In this document: positions 13,101-24,130 of the stretch, piece after piece
Position numbering within the stretch: the stretch's first letter is position 1
How the letters are laid out: each line of letters opens with the position of its first letter
Source of the DNA: Siderastrea siderea
Taxonomy: Eukaryota > Cnidaria > Anthozoa > Scleractinia > Rhizangiidae
Assembly: GCA_964030785.1 (NCBI GenBank)
Contig: OZ034978.1
Span: 7,134,501 to 7,198,500 of the forward strand
DNA: 64,000 bases
Direction: 5' to 3'
Position numbers and translations under genes: made by a program
Notes under the pieces: generated by a model
Databases searched by the model: none
Seen by the model: the letters and a program-made list of their open reading frames with translations, nothing else
Told to the model about the DNA's origin: nothing

Positions 13101-15749
13101 TAAGACTGGCTGATTGCATGTCCATATTACGTAACAAGGATGTTTCCCGTTAATTTTATCAGGTCAACTATTTGTTAATAAGAATGACACCCACAACAGC
13201 TTGATCTTAATATAAGATTTGTTATCAAACCTAGTCACGACTCAATATGGCAGCATACTTGTTGACGTGCGCCACGTTAATTACTGCCATATTAAGCAAG
13301 ACCAAACAAGAAACAGCACCTCAAAGTCAGAATGGGGCAGGAAAACTCCTTGAAACCACTAGAATTATTTTGAAACCTCAACAAATTCCAGCAAGTAAAA
13401 AACCAAGGGATCTGGAAAGTTTCAATTCACATGTGTGAAAACAATGGATCAAATTTACACAAGAGTATCTTGGCTCAATATCACCATACAGTGTATGTCA
13501 GTGATTTAAACTGGCTTATGACAATTTTCTACCTTAATTCTCAGAAATCTTGTAATCTTGACTGCATCCTCATTTACCATTTAAATTAAAAGTATAAGTC
13601 AAATAATACAGGTCAATATTATCAAAAAATGATACACAGTACAAGTATACACATGTACAGGGAATTATCAGCAAAACTACCGCTTAAAGAACATCTCTCT
13701 TGAATAATCTCAATAATAAGGTCTGTTTTTTTTTTTCAACACTTAGACCTGGGAAACTTCACCACACAGTTTGAGAGTATGATGTTCTCTTGGTTGAAGT
13801 ACATGTTTGTATTCTTGCTCGTCACCATGAAGAGAAAACCTCTTCTTTTGGGATGTGTAGTTTTTAATTATAGCCATGATGATAACAAAACACACTAAAC
13901 GCAAAAAGTCTGATTTCTGGAACTTACAGTGCTATGCAATGACTCATTAATGTCCGGGCTTATGGTTTTTCTGAGAGGACTTTACCCCACGATCAATACC
14001 CAAGAATGGTAGAAGTAAAGTTACAAGAAATAAAGCTAAATGAATCAAACAGACAGTTAAAACAAGCATTTGCTGGAAGAATGATTAAGAAAATGTTTTA
14101 CAAATGTCACATAGGATAGAACTTTTTCTTCACAACAAGACTGCTTACACTGTTAAAAATTTTGGAATGATCCTTGATGATCTTAGAAAATCTTATGTGG
14201 ATGTTGATCTCTCTCACTATAATCAATTATATCATTCAATAATAATTATTACTGGTCATTTTAGAGGTGACTTACAGTAGCAGTCATAAAAAGACTCACA
14301 GTTCCGGAACTTGATTTACAAGTAAACTGTAACTCTACTGGCTTAAAAATAATTAAAAGACACTATAATAAAATGAGATAACATGACAGTGTAAATAGAT
14401 TAAGAGCAATTTGCATTTTGTCAGATGAATATAACAATTCCTCGAGGGTAGAACCTATCACTCAATTTTACTCGCATAAAATAACTATTTCCGCAGTGAA
14501 TTTTCAAATTACACAAAGGATAAAAACCACAAAAGAGACAAACAATACCTCTCGTTTGGAATTTTCTGAAACTGGACGGCTTTGTCTGTCTTTCCTGTGA
14601 CAATGCTTCAACATTGTTTCTCCTTGACTTAAATAATTATTACATTTCCCACAGGTTGCATGACAATTACTTCTCAAAATGAGGGAATGCATTCTTTGTG
14701 CATTAAAATAGCCCAGTAACCTCAATGGCCCTTAATATGCTAATAATTCCTAGACAGGAATGCTTTTTCATAGGTGAAACAAGCCACGGTTTCACTTTGA
14801 TCTTACAGGCCTAAAGAGTGAAACATGACATCCTATTTCCTTCTCTCAATTATATTTTGTGACATATTTTGAATACCAGAGTAGGACAATATTGGACGAA
14901 TATTGCTATACTGTACAATACTGGCCTCCCAAGGAAACTGGCCAGGAGTGTAGCAATATTACGTCGGTATTCCAAGTAAAACCATAATTGATTTTAGTTA
15001 TTTTGAGGTTAGCTAGCTAGTAGGAGCACCAAAGGTGTGATGATCATTAAAACTCATCAAAATGATATCCCTAGTTGATCGCTTTCTTTATACCCATTAA
15101 TTAAGAGTGTACTGTTGTTGAAAAGAGAGATGAATACATGTAGCTGATCACTTTGGATGGATAAAGGGAAAATGCTATTTTAAAATCACAATAAAGTATA
15201 CAAACATCCATAATATCACAGACTGAGACAGTCCTATATTTTGTATTTAGTGATAATTAGAAAGGGCCAAAGTTCTGTTCCACATTATAGACAAACAACA
15301 GTATGCGTTCCAGTTCATTCCAAATGCTATGGTACACTGTCAAACTTACGGCAGGACACCGATATAATGAGCCCCTTTATAACGAAGTCCCCAGTATAAT
15401 GAATGATATTCTTCTGCCTCTCCAAAGTAACAGTAAACAGAATGGAACCGGACCCCGATGTAACAAGTCTCAGTGTAACAAGCTCCAAATTATAACTGAC
15501 ATGCAATCGAAGTTGAATGCGAAACAATCAACAGCAATGCATGCAATGCCAAATGGTTAATGTTCAGTATTTAATTTGTCAAAACCAGATAGCAATTGCA
15601 CAGTTAAATTGAACAAAAAAAGATACATTGTAACACTATTAATTTCATTTCAGGGTGGTATTATTATAGTCAGACCCTGATGTATAACAAAGATTTTGTT
15701 CATTTTCCCACAATTTTGTTATAACAGGGTTTCAATAATAATAATGACA

Positions 15750-15799
<50 letters not shown>

Positions 15800-18700
15800 A
15801 GTAGAACCTCTATTTAACGAAGTGCCAAGGGACTGGGGAAATTGGCTCGTTATATCGAGGGTTCGTTATATCGAGGCTCTTTTTCATACATTACACTATT
15901 ACTGGGCTGAAAAATATTGTTCGTTATACCGAGGACTTCGTTACATAGAGGTTCGTTAAATCGAGGTTCCACTGTATTATTATTATGAGCCCCCATTACG
16001 ACAAACACATTTCCCTAGTCCCTTGGTACTTCGTTATATCTGCAGCCCTGTCAAAATGTGCTGGCATCTGGCAATTTTGCCATCTACAGGTAATCATTTG
16101 GTGCTTGCTTCACATTTAAGCTCCTGCGGAACCTCCTAGCAGACAGAAAGACCCAGTCCTTGCTGCCTAATTCTTCTGTTATGTTGCCTCCTACTACAAA
16201 TTACTTTGACGGGGCTTTATCAGAGTAGCAGTATGTAAGCATTTAAGTTGAGAGCTTGAAGAAAACATCACTTCCACCTTGCTCTACAGGCAAGGAGATT
16301 TTGAGCTGTACCCCCCTAGCACAACTGAATTGCCTTGGCAGCTGGCTTGTCTGTCAAGCAAGAGAACACAAAAAAGTGCTTTTCCAACAGCAATATCTTT
16401 GTATCCAAGATAACTGGACAGGGTTTTTTTCTGAGCCCAAATTAGTTGTACTCCTCTTAATTTCTCAGCAAAAATATTTATCAAATAAACATCAACACAG
16501 TCCTGTTATCTAAAAGTTCTCATGTTCATGCATCTTCACATCTTGTCTGAACAATTATTTTTCTTTCACGCTGTGGAACGTAAGCAACTAGAACAGATTA
16601 TAATGGTTATGCCATCAAATCAAGTCCCATTAATCCATCAAATAAAGTCCCTAGTTTAGACAAAATTCCTATACATGTCATTAAAGATTATCTTCCAAAT
16701 ACACTGTACATTGTATTCTGACACCAATTATGCATATCATTAACAGTTCCCTTAGTAGCGACACATCCCCAAGCATTTGGAACAAGGCCCTAGGTAACAT
16801 CTGCTCCAGAAGAGGGTGTCTACAAGCAAGCCAATAACAATACGCCTGTCTCTTTGCTGCCAATACTGTCAAAGACATACAGAGGAGTGTCTTGAACCAG
16901 CTGATGTAAATCTGACTTGCATAAATGTATGTATTTTCTCATCTTCCTTTTAGCTTGGCAATCAATAAATGGAGGGAGAAGTAGGAGTCACAAGAAAAAA
17001 ACAGGCAAACAGGTGACTACAGAGGTAACCACAACAACAATATCACATAAACATCCACATCCGCTGTACGTCCAGGTCATTTGATCTCTCAGTGAAAAGT
17101 ATGTTTACTTAGTCTTCGACTACAACTGTCACTTACATATACAAAGCCTGATGCAAACACCTGAAAGAACCAGTCAACCAAATGACACAAACTTATTCTA
17201 GTGTTATGTGAATTGGCTTGTGAAACTATTTCTTGAAACATACCGGTATAACTTCGCCATTTTGTGGTGAGGATAGCTGTTTCTTCAGTTCCTCTAGTTC
17301 TTTCTCTTTGGACATCAACGACTTTGCATGTTCTGCAAGATCCTTTGCTCTCTGCCTTGCATACATCTTCTTTACATGCTCCACCCCAGCATTATTGTTT
17401 GAACTGCTCTCCTCTGCTAATTTCTGAAAAACAAAAGAAAGTAAAAATTTATTTCATTCATACATATAGCAATCTACAATCAAAGATTTTCTTTGCTACA
17501 GCTCTTGGAGAGGGATAGCAAAGAACCAGTTCATCTGTCTTGAAATCAGGCGCAAAATGTGGCATGTTTCCAGGAGCACATGAGAAACAATGTGTAAAAT
17601 TTCCTATGACCTACAGGTGCATGTACAGTAAGTCACAACCACCAATACCAAGAACTGGTATGGTGTGGTTTGCTGGCCCCCTATTAGTGTGACTTTGGTG
17701 AGAAAATCATCAGTCCGCAATGCGACAGGTTGCCATTAAATACATGTACATTTACAAATGCAAACTAGTTCTATCAGGGTTAATTTCGCCCCTGAGATAA
17801 GACCATATCACACATCAAGTTGTCTGTTACAGGAGGTTGAAAATACAAATTTTCATACCATTTTCATCCTAAAGAGGTTGCAGTCGCTTGCATAGGTTCA
17901 ACTATATTGATTTGACAGGGAAAAATTGGGTCACTTACAGGAGATGGATGCTAACAGTGTCACACACGCAGGTTAGAAATAAACCATCTCCTTTTTAATT
18001 AAGAGACTGAACTGCAGCTTACAACACTACATGCAAATACAAAAGGCAAGCTTATCCCTACAGAAGGCATAAGAACACCCTACATACAGTACCTGGGCTG
18101 TTACTTTTTCCTCTTGTAGTTTCTTTGCCTTGTCTTCAAGTTGCCGAGCAATGGACACCAGTTCTGAGTTCCTCTTTTTAAGTTTCTTTATTTTTTCCTC
18201 AGCCATAAATGTCGCTTTTAAGTTACCACTCTTTGAAGCCTCTCTCTGCAGAAACAAATTAAATGATTGAGAATTTTCTTTTACAAATTTAATTTCAGTT
18301 TACTATTTTGAAGCCTCTTTCTGCAGGAATAAGATATTGGCACAGGTTTATACGTTTGTTTAACAATATGTATATCATAGAAGAGAATATTCTTGAAACA
18401 CCAACAAGTTAAAGGGAAAGTTCACAATTAAAGGGAAAGTTCACAAGGGCTTTTGGAACAAAATGACCAGGGCTGCCACCTCCCAGGCCTCTTCATGCAT
18501 TAAACTACATCATAACTGCAGAATCAGATTACTACATGTAACTCTGTTGTGTAAGCTTATTTAAGTGCTGGAAAGAGCCGGTAAATTTTTCCTCCTGACC
18601 GTAGTCCTAGTATAAAGGAGAATTCCTTTGACCTCAGTGGGACCCAAACCTATGAAGCCTGGATGCTGATCACTGATACTCTATCGACTGAGCTACAACT

Positions 18701-21700
18701 CCAGAGGGTTGTTATATGGTATTCTCCAGTAGTTACTGACCTCTAATACAGCACACTTCTTCCCCAAGCTTTCCACCTTTGATTGTAGCTCGGCATTTTT
18801 CTTCTTTAACTCCCTCTCTTTGTCCTTTTTTGCAAGAGGCTGCAGGTGTCAGAAGTGTGAAAAATTAGTTTAATTTAACACTAGAGTAACAATATTGTAA
18901 ACAAAGAAGTGAATTGCATTCAGTTTGCCACAAGCATAAGATATTAAAGGAAAATTCATATTTCCACACAGGATTAGATAACTTATCATACTATCAGTCT
19001 CAGATATACAGGGACAAACATCCTTTTTAGCTCACTTCATGGACCATTAATTTCATTCCATGGTTTAAAAGTCACCTCTTATGCCCTCAGATAACAACTT
19101 CCTGAAGGTGATGTTTATCACTAGTGTAGGAAATCTTTTACTTCAGGAACAGCATTGTTGGAGGATGTTGTGATGACTGAGAGTTAAAAGTCATCCAACA
19201 CATGTTCGATGTCACAAATCTTGCAGTCAGCAACAATCAATAAACTTATAATCACGTGATCGTGTTTTTCAAACATTCGAAAAAAATGAACAGTCTGTGA
19301 AGTGGGTTAAATTGGTTAAATTGCAGGTCAAAGTGCGAACTGAGCCCTGTTTGTACTGGTCCTTGTGCTCACATGTATATTTATGGCTTTAAAAAGTGTA
19401 GACCAGGCTTAACATGTCTTCATATGAAATAAATTCATACAACTAGAACCAGCTGTTTTTCCAAAACATATCTTGTCTGGGGGAAATTGAGGCAGTTGCA
19501 AGTTGAATTTTATTCATCAAAAGGTTAACATTACCAAGCCTCTGGTAAACAAAGTTGCAAGCCCATGACTATTTTTTTCAAAATGGCACAGAGAAACCAA
19601 CAATGTATGATATAGGGTAATTTTCAAGCTATTTAAAAAAATGTCTGGGGTGAAGAGTAAAAATAAAGCTTTTAATGATTTTACATTGTATCAATTCATC
19701 AAAACAGCACCTGCTTGGAAGAGCTTGACCATGTATCAACTAATCAATTAGGATATTAAGACGATTTCCGCTCAACGTTCAAGCAGTAAATGCAAAAATT
19801 AAGTTACCAAAAAACACCTGCAGCACAGTCACATTTTGAGAACAGAAAAGAAGAAATTATCAATACTTTTGCTCCCAGGCTGACCCCGCAAGAGAAAATT
19901 GGATTTGAAACGCTTTGTGTCAGTTCAAAACAAAATGGTGCCCGTTTTAGCATATTTTTATGAGATTTGGCATCAATTTTCGCGTGAATGCTTGAGAATT
20001 TCATCTCGGGGTCACTTGGAGAAGTGAATTAAAGTGAGATGTTTCAAACAGCATTGAAAATGATACCATGCTATTACAGTGTAGTAGTTTTTTAGTAAAT
20101 ATTTTTTGCACTTATTGCTTGCACGTTGAGCAGAATCTGTCTTAAAATGAGAGAACAAAGTGTCAAACTCCTAAAAATGACACTATTGTACAACTTGGGG
20201 GTTCAAATGTTAAAACTATTCCTGCTGTTTCGTTTTGTTTCATACGTCAACAAAAATCAATTAACATCTACACCAGCTATCGTGTTAACCAAGCAATCTG
20301 ACACTGTCACAAGCTTTTTAATTGAAACAAGTATTGCTGTTTAATATAGACTTTGAACAAGTTTTGTACGTCAAACGCCAGCGAGAAATTGCCAAAAAAT
20401 CTGCAAAATTTGTGCCTTATGGTCAGGTCTGCAATCCAAATTTGCAAAAATTTGTTCCTGCTAAACACAAAAACATCAGCAATCCGTGAAATTAAACTCC
20501 CTCACAAATTTCATGTTTCTGTTATGATGTATCTCTTAGACAATACCATGGCATAGACATCCACATCCACACAGAATCCAAATTTAATCCAAACCTAACA
20601 GTTATACCAGTTAAAACTGTATTTAACTGTAAATCAACAAGTTACATTTGGGTTGTATGCAATTTGTTCAAATTCTGTAAATCTGTACTGATTCTTCGGT
20701 ATTTTTCCTAATATGGTACACCAAGACTAGTATCAAACTTTAGTAATACAAGGTCTGTTGATCTGTTAAGAAACCTGAAACAGGCCTCGCAAAGCATGCT
20801 TTTCGCGGCAGAATCAATAATAGTCTATTACGAATACGTAAAACTGACTCAGTTGTCACTGACCAACAGGCATGTGTGCCTTGTACTAGAAAAGTAGAAT
20901 TTGTTTTCTTTTTTTGGGGGGGGGGGGGGGAACCACTTAAATATCAATTTTTTCCCACAATCAGATTATTTTCTACTAAAATAATATAATTTAACTAGTC
21001 ATCTGCATTTTCTAGAAAACTTACATTTTGATAACAATTTATGCATGAGTGGTTAAAAGCTATCTTTCAATACGATCACATTTTTATCAACACTAATAAA
21101 CTTGCACAACATAAATCTTTTTTACTGAAGAGTGCAATAATATCATCACAAGACAAAGTTGATAGCACTGTCATTGCTAAAAGTTGTTAATTATGTGCCA
21201 AAACTTTCCATAATATTTAGTTTAAAAGAGTTTTACTAACAGTGAGCAAATAATGGCTTGTGAAAACAATGTATTTTAATTTTAGAACATGCATGGTAGC
21301 ACACTTTAGTAAACAAAATGCCTCGACTAGAAACCTTTTAGAAAGTTTGTACTAATGCCTGTTTTTGTCAGGTCTTTCTGTCCATCGAGGACATCTTGAG
21401 ATGTAAACGTTGTCTTTCCTACGCATTGCGAAGTTTGATTTAAAAGCTGAGTAAAATTAACTTGAAGAAAGTTGTCTGGTGGAAAGTTATGTCAAAGGAC
21501 TTTTACGATGAAATGCTATCCAAGGAAACATCAACAAACTTCTGGGGAGTCTTGTTAAGAATTAAAGGACACAGCCTAATCCCTTAAAAGACTTCCACTT
21601 GACAAAAAAAGCAAAATCACTCAAGCTTAGAACACCTTAAATGATGGAATTGTGTAACAAAATTGTTTTTCATCTTCATTTTATGCTAGACTGCAATCTC

Positions 21701-22904
21701 TTCAATCGACGGCTTACTCTAATCCAATTTGGCGATAAGACTGTGTTTACCACGATATTATACCCTGCTAACGGAAGCTAAACGTCGTCTGAATCGATAC
21801 AGGTATCACCAGCGCCGAGCCCCAGACATAAACATTATTAAAAATCAGTCGGGAAGAAAGAGCCTGATTTTATGACACTGTTGTTAAGACAGGGACAATT
21901 AGGATTTATACAAAATCAATTTCTACTTTAACGATATAGAGTTGCAGGAAGCCATTTCAATTAAGCACATAAAATCGGCAACGAAACTGACTTAATAGAT
22001 TAAACCTGGCAATAACATTGCGCTATTATTTTCATTATTTTGCACTGAAAATTATACTTACGCTTTCATCCAAGCGGTCGCTAGAGTCCAGATCGAATGA
22101 AGCACCCAACCGCAAATTTGACCTTCGTAGACTATCCAAATCACTAGACGTTGATAATCGTCTTTGGAGTTCGTCCTTTTCGGCTTCAAGTTTCTTTGCT
22201 AAGTGATCCTTAAACGCTAGTTCATGAGCCTTTTCCTCCAACGCTTTCTCAGTCAATCTCCTCTGTTGTAAATTATGGATTGATTCCCGTTTAGAGTCCT
22301 TTGCAAATTTCTGAAGTTCGATTTCGTGCTCAGCTTTCAAGCGGCGTATCATTTCAGCCTTCTCGTTGTCATCGGCCACTTTCAATCGATACATTTCATC
22401 CGCTCGTTGCTTTTGTTCCTTAAGAGCAACGATTTCGCTTCGTAATTTGCGTTGAATTTCCGAGCGATCTTCTCCTTCTTTCCCTTTATCGACTAAAACC
22501 CTCCTCAACTCTTCTTCAGCACTTCTATTTTTCTCCTTTTCCTCCGCAATTTGCTGTTTCAACGTCTTTACCTCTTCCTCCTTGAACTTCAACACTTGAC
22601 GAAGTTCGTTATCTTTTTCCTTAGAGGTATTTTCCCGCACTTTCTTAATCTCCACCGCATGTTCGTTCGTTAATCGCTTGGTTGCAACCTCAACTGCTTT
22701 CTGCTTTTCCTTCTCGAAGTTCTCTTGAATTCTCTTCACCTCTGCAGATTTGTCCCGCAAGACTTGTCGAACTTTCGCGCGCTCGGCTTCCAAATCCGAC
22801 CTTAACTTATTGTTTTGCCGTCGTAGGTCCTCCAAGTTGCTTTTACGGGAAGATGGAGAATTTCCTACATCCCTATCTGGGACTGGGATGCTAGAAGATG
22901 GCAT
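334..22904 (-). CDS. RIMBP: RIM-binding protein (RIM-BP), N-terminal coiled-coil half, 11 exons, 3' end off the left edge
   Basis: RIM-BPs are presynaptic active-zone scaffolds that tie RIM and voltage-gated calcium channels together through SH3 domains. Eleven minus-strand exons, each with consensus GT/AG edges, join without a frame break into about 824 residues: 22062-22904, 18741-18839, 18093-18245, 17244-17423, 12745-12987, 8350-8433, 5586-5675, 4804-4926, 3140-3244, 1623-1866 and 334-642. Junctions are phase 0 until the last two, which are phase 1. Nearly all of it is heptad-rich coiled coil. The assignment rests on blocks shared in order with vertebrate TSPOAP1/RIMBP2: an L-G-K-K-C-A-V-L block, I-K-K-L-K-K-R-N-S-E-L, A-R-Q-R-A-K-D-L, and the EKEHLTSLEKLKEREEEIRQ block followed by a late H-E-M-A-V-T-S-L-E block. 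The SH3 and FN3 exons must lie left of position 334. The start is the first Met of exon 1. The family call is from remembered similarity; boundaries are read by eye. Confidence 0.82.
1623..1866 (-). CDS. RIMBP: RIM-BP exon 10 (about residues 641-722)
   Basis: The exon is 244 bp, with acceptor TTGCTCAG and donor GTAAGA. It starts in phase 0 and ends after one base of a codon. It begins IQEEANKAHEMAVTSLEDNV, aligned to the vertebrate Q-A-E-A-Q-R-E-H-E-G-A-V-Q-L-L-E block. It closes the coiled coil and passes into a Thr/Ser-rich linker (KSTQTTLDSTHSGND). Confidence 0.83.
2255..2735. mobile_element. MITE-like element with C-rich terminal inverted repeats
   Basis: The ends are inverted copies of each other: AATTGAAGCTTCAACA on both arms, followed by a C-run and then GGGCATTTGAA. 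The similarity continues outward through ATGTAYCAGTC. It is about 480 bp, has no coding capacity, and lies in a RIM-BP intron. A target duplication could not be fixed. Confidence 0.68.
3140..3244 (-). CDS. RIMBP: RIM-BP exon 9 (about residues 606-640)
   Basis: The exon is 105 bp, phase 0, with acceptor CTGTGTAG and donor GTAATT. It contains EKEHLTSLEKLKEREEEIRQ, matching the vertebrate L-E-V-E-H-E-Q-A-R-L-S-L-R-E-K-Q-E-E-V-R-R-L segment. Confidence 0.83.
3688..4040. mobile_element. hAT-type nonautonomous element (353 bp) with 8-bp target duplication
   Basis: The termini are TAGGGCTGCAACGATAC and its imperfect complement GTATCGATGCAGCCCTA, the form of a common hAT family. Flanking 8-mers are ATGCCTAA (3680-3687) and ATGTCTAA (4041-4048), a target-site duplication with one mismatch. 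The interior is AT-rich and non-coding, with several copies of ATCGTATCG-like words. Confidence 0.8.
4583..4793. mobile_element. TTAACCCTTTAAGC-type MITE, copy 1
   Basis: The ends are inverted: CCCTTTAAGCCCC on the left and GGGGCTTAAAGGGTTA on the right. The interior (CTCCTTACATTATCACTA ... GAGAACAGTGAGGAGAA) recurs near 5075-5262, 25551-25757 and 43311-43935. It sits immediately beside the splice donor of RIM-BP exon 8. Confidence 0.75.
4804..4926 (-). CDS. RIMBP: RIM-BP exon 8 (about residues 565-605)
   Basis: The exon is 123 bp, phase 0, with acceptor TTTCAAG and donor GTGAGT. It encodes VEEEVANLKEKLEVSDMKCS and on to LLKVKE. A dispersed inverted-repeat element ends about 4 bp past the donor hexamer, unusually close for an insertion. 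Confidence 0.78.
5075..5262. mobile_element. TTAACCCTTTAAGC-type MITE, degenerate copy 2
   Basis: The interior is the same as copy 1 (GACAAGCATCTAACTTCTCC ... GAGAACAGTGAGGAG) with eroded ends (AGCCCC on the left, GGGCCTTT on the right). It lies in the same gene as copy 1, a few hundred bases away in the next intron. Confidence 0.62.
5586..5675 (-). CDS. RIMBP: RIM-BP exon 7 (about residues 535-564)
   Basis: The exon is 90 bp, phase 0, with acceptor TTATCAG and donor GTAATT. It encodes 30 residues beginning ELERERFAAKCTMLQKKNSE and ending ISELEE, all coiled coil. Confidence 0.76.
6012..7278. mobile_element. 1.27-kb inverted-repeat element with G/C-homopolymer subterminal regions
   Basis: The ends are GTGTGGTTCCAGAAAA and its complement, continued by CCATACCCC...CCCACGGAAGGT on both arms. 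Both arms then carry GGAAATTCC next to long G or C runs. AAT flanks both sides (6009-6011 and 7279-7281), a possible 3-bp duplication. The interior has only short open frames with no transposase I can recognise. It lies in the RIM-BP intron between exons 6 and 7. Confidence 0.7.
7790..8160. repeat. Diverged minisatellite, about 106-bp unit
   Basis: There are three or more diverged repeats of a unit with GTTCTAACTTTTGAGTCTGT, GTGACCATTCAAATGAAAGC and CTGTTTATTATGCTGTA. The same unit forms the clearer array at 47535-48030, and a single copy lies at 5790-5880. It is intronic and non-coding. Confidence 0.72.
8350..8433 (-). CDS. RIMBP: RIM-BP exon 6 (about residues 507-534)
   Basis: The exon is 84 bp, phase 0, with acceptor TTTTGCAG and donor GTAATT. 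It encodes 28 coiled-coil residues, ANDLKEKEKENRKLLNDLEE then KQTRCSKL. The R/K-C-x-x-L spacing resembles the repeated K-K-C-E-S-L / R-R-C-E-E-L pattern in vertebrate RIM-BP. Confidence 0.75.
10012..12263. mobile_element. 2.25-kb Tc1/mariner-like element without recognisable transposase
   Basis: The inverted ends read CAGTATTGTGCAAAAGTAAT on both arms and extend through GCAAGT. The dinucleotide TA flanks both sides (10010-10011 and 12264-12265), as in Tc1/mariner. Next to each end lies a GC-richer zone packed with small palindromes such as GCGAAATTTCGC and CGCGAACTTTCGCG. The middle (about 11280-11740) has a tandem duplication of about 240 bp containing AAAACCGGAGTTATGACTTT. The short open frames inside do not resemble a DDE transposase. 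Confidence 0.76.
11280..11740. repeat. Internal tandem duplication inside the Tc1/mariner-like element
   Basis: There are two diverged copies of a segment that includes CTCGRCGCATCGT, TTTCAATCATCTTT, TTTTAAAACCGGAGTTATGA and GGCTAATGTTTACTAAA. They begin near 11340 and 11550. Confidence 0.7.
12745..12987 (-). CDS. RIMBP: RIM-BP exon 5 (about residues 426-506)
   Basis: The exon is 243 bp, phase 0, with acceptor TTTACAG and donor GTAGGT. It encodes IIRQSAKERLWLERQIS, which corresponds to the R-E-S-Q-R-E-V-L-R-L-Q-R-Q-I block of vertebrate family members. A Ser/Pro stretch (SRTPSPMLSS) follows, then another coiled-coil run ending AEAESAKL. Confidence 0.84.
15340..15735. repeat. Degenerate pogo-like inverted-repeat sequence
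   Basis: It contains diverged GATATAATGAGCCCCTTTAT, TATAACGAAGTCCCCAGTAT and, at the right, TTGTTATAACAGGGTTT words. These are characteristic of pogo/Tigger-like ends of the CAGTAGAACCTCxxTATAACGAA type. No coding sequence is seen. Confidence 0.5.
15740..15796. repeat. (ATT)n microsatellite
   Basis: This is a near-perfect ATT run directly abutting the left TA of the pogo-like MITE at 15799. Confidence 0.95.
15799..15974. mobile_element. pogo/Tigger-like MITE (176 bp), copy 1
   Basis: The ends are CAGTAGAACCTCTATTTAAC and the complement of GTTAAATCGAGGTTCCACTG, flanked by TA at 15797-15798 and 15975-15976. Inside are repeated TCGTTATATCGAGG words. A second copy with TA flanks is at 48826-48984. 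Confidence 0.82.
17244..17423 (-). CDS. RIMBP: RIM-BP exon 4 (about residues 366-425)
   Basis: The exon is 180 bp, phase 0, with a long pyrimidine tract before TTCAG and donor GTATGT. It contains KKMYARQRAKDLAEHAKSLM. This aligns with the vertebrate A-L-A-R-Q-R-A-R-D-L-S-E-x-A-x-x-L-L segment and supports the order of exons 3 and 4. Confidence 0.86.
18093..18245 (-). CDS. RIMBP: RIM-BP exon 3 (about residues 315-365)
   Basis: The exon is 153 bp, phase 0, with acceptor CTGCAG and donor GTACTG. It carries the most recognisable RIM-BP block, EEKIKKLKKRNSELVSIARQ followed by LEDKAKKLQEE. This matches the vertebrate L-K-R-K-N-x-E-L-x-x-I-A-K-R-L-E-E-R-A-R-K-L-Q segment and is the main reason for the family assignment. 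Confidence 0.88.
18540..18706 (-). repeat. tRNA-derived SINE-like sequence
   Basis: On the minus strand it reads GGAGTTGTAGCTCAGTCGAT then AGAGTATCAG, a good A box. After about 35 bases comes GGTTTGGGTCCCACTGAGG, an acceptable B box. The intervening part does not fold as a clean anticodon arm, and A/T-rich sequence follows, so a tRNA-derived SINE is more likely than a functional tRNA gene. Confidence 0.5.
18741..18839 (-). CDS. RIMBP: RIM-BP exon 2 (about residues 282-314)
   Basis: The exon is 99 bp, phase 0 at both ends, with acceptor CTGCAG and donor GTCAGT. It encodes 33 residues starting PLAKKDKEREL and ending SLGKKCAVLE. The end corresponds to the vertebrate L-G-E-L-R-Q-R-C-x-I-L-K segment. 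Confidence 0.78.
22062..22904 (-). CDS. RIMBP: RIM-BP exon 1 (residues 1-281)
   Basis: This is the first coding exon, starting at ATG 22904 and ending at a strong donor (GTAAGT) at 22061, phase 0. Residues 1-20 are Ser/Pro-rich. From about residue 22 to 262 it is continuous charged coiled coil rich in K, E, R and Q. The tail has a Ser/Asp/Leu-rich repeat (LDSLRRSNLRL, then FDLDSSDRLDES). It is much longer than any other exon. I cannot align it to the vertebrate RIM-BP N-terminus; the middle is more like JAKMIP-type coiled coils, which may be only compositional. Confidence 0.85.
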
Positions 22905-24130
22905 TTTTGCGGCTTAATAATACCACAGTACAATCTCTTCACTTCACTTGCTAGAAACTGACACCTCTACGGCCGCTAACGTGCAACGCTCGCGGAACTG
23001 GATCGCCCCTTCGTGCATTTCTCTGACAACATAACGCGCTCAACGCGACGATACAAACAGAACAATCGCAGGAATACAACGCGTGAAAGTTTTCATCCGC
23101 TAATGAGCTCCACGCATACTAATAATTATGATAACAATTCTATAAAATTCCGAATCCATGTTGAGTGTTGTGAGTAAACGAACCTAACGCATGCGTATTG
23201 ATGTCCGAGATCCCGAAGAGAGCGAAGCCGCTTGTGCTATATTTGGACAAACTTGCCATATTTGGAGTGGTAAAGATATGCGGGATAAAAATAGTGCCAA
23301 CGCAAAGAAAGGCGAAAGCGGCAGTAAAATTAACACAGTAATCATTTACGACACGTTTTAATATTGGAATGCCCACTCTCTATTATACCTCCTCCATTAC
23401 GATATAAAGCTTTTACATAAATTTTCTACGCGTGAAGTGTTTGCCTAGGCGACAAAACGCTCAACGAAGAATTTCAATCGCCCACTTTTTGCACACCTGT
23501 ATTAACCTCCGAATGGAACTTGACCGAAATCTCCAGAAAAAATTTTTACCTATCTTGAACGTCGAATGTTCAGGGCTATAATGCTATTTTATTTTGTTAC
23601 CGAGAAAGTAGTTCCTAACCATTAATTAATTTACGTAAACACTTCCTTTCGAAAATTATCGATACTGGCTCACATGTTGCCAAGTTATTATGTAGCGCCA
23701 AATGTCACTAACTTAAAACAATATTGTTTTTTAGACTTTTGTTTTAAGCTATTCAGATCTAAAGCGTTCAGAACCCAAGGGTGACCAAAGTTTAAGATCT
23801 CTTCTTTTAAGGGCACGCAAGGATCGAGTTGTTTCAGAGTAAAATCCCTGAAATTGGACTCGGATGTCAGTTTCAGTTTGTTCTGGCCTTGTGAGCTGCA
23901 GCTGCCGCTTCCGACGTTACACTGATATATTTTACGACGAGGAAGGACATAGACTATCGCTATCAGTGCATTTTTGCTGCTTTCAGTGCATTTTTGATCT
24001 CGTTGTTCCTTATTCCAACGGACATGTCATGAAGGTTCTTTTCAAACAATGACGTAGTTCTTTAATGTCCCCTACCAATTGAAAGTCGCATCGGAAATTC
24101 GTTTTTTTTTCTTTGAGAAAACCATAGCTC

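Noticed and set aside
18600..18706. Functional tRNA gene on the minus strand
   Set aside because: A and B boxes are present, but no clean cloverleaf or anticodon arm can be drawn. A SINE is the better explanation.
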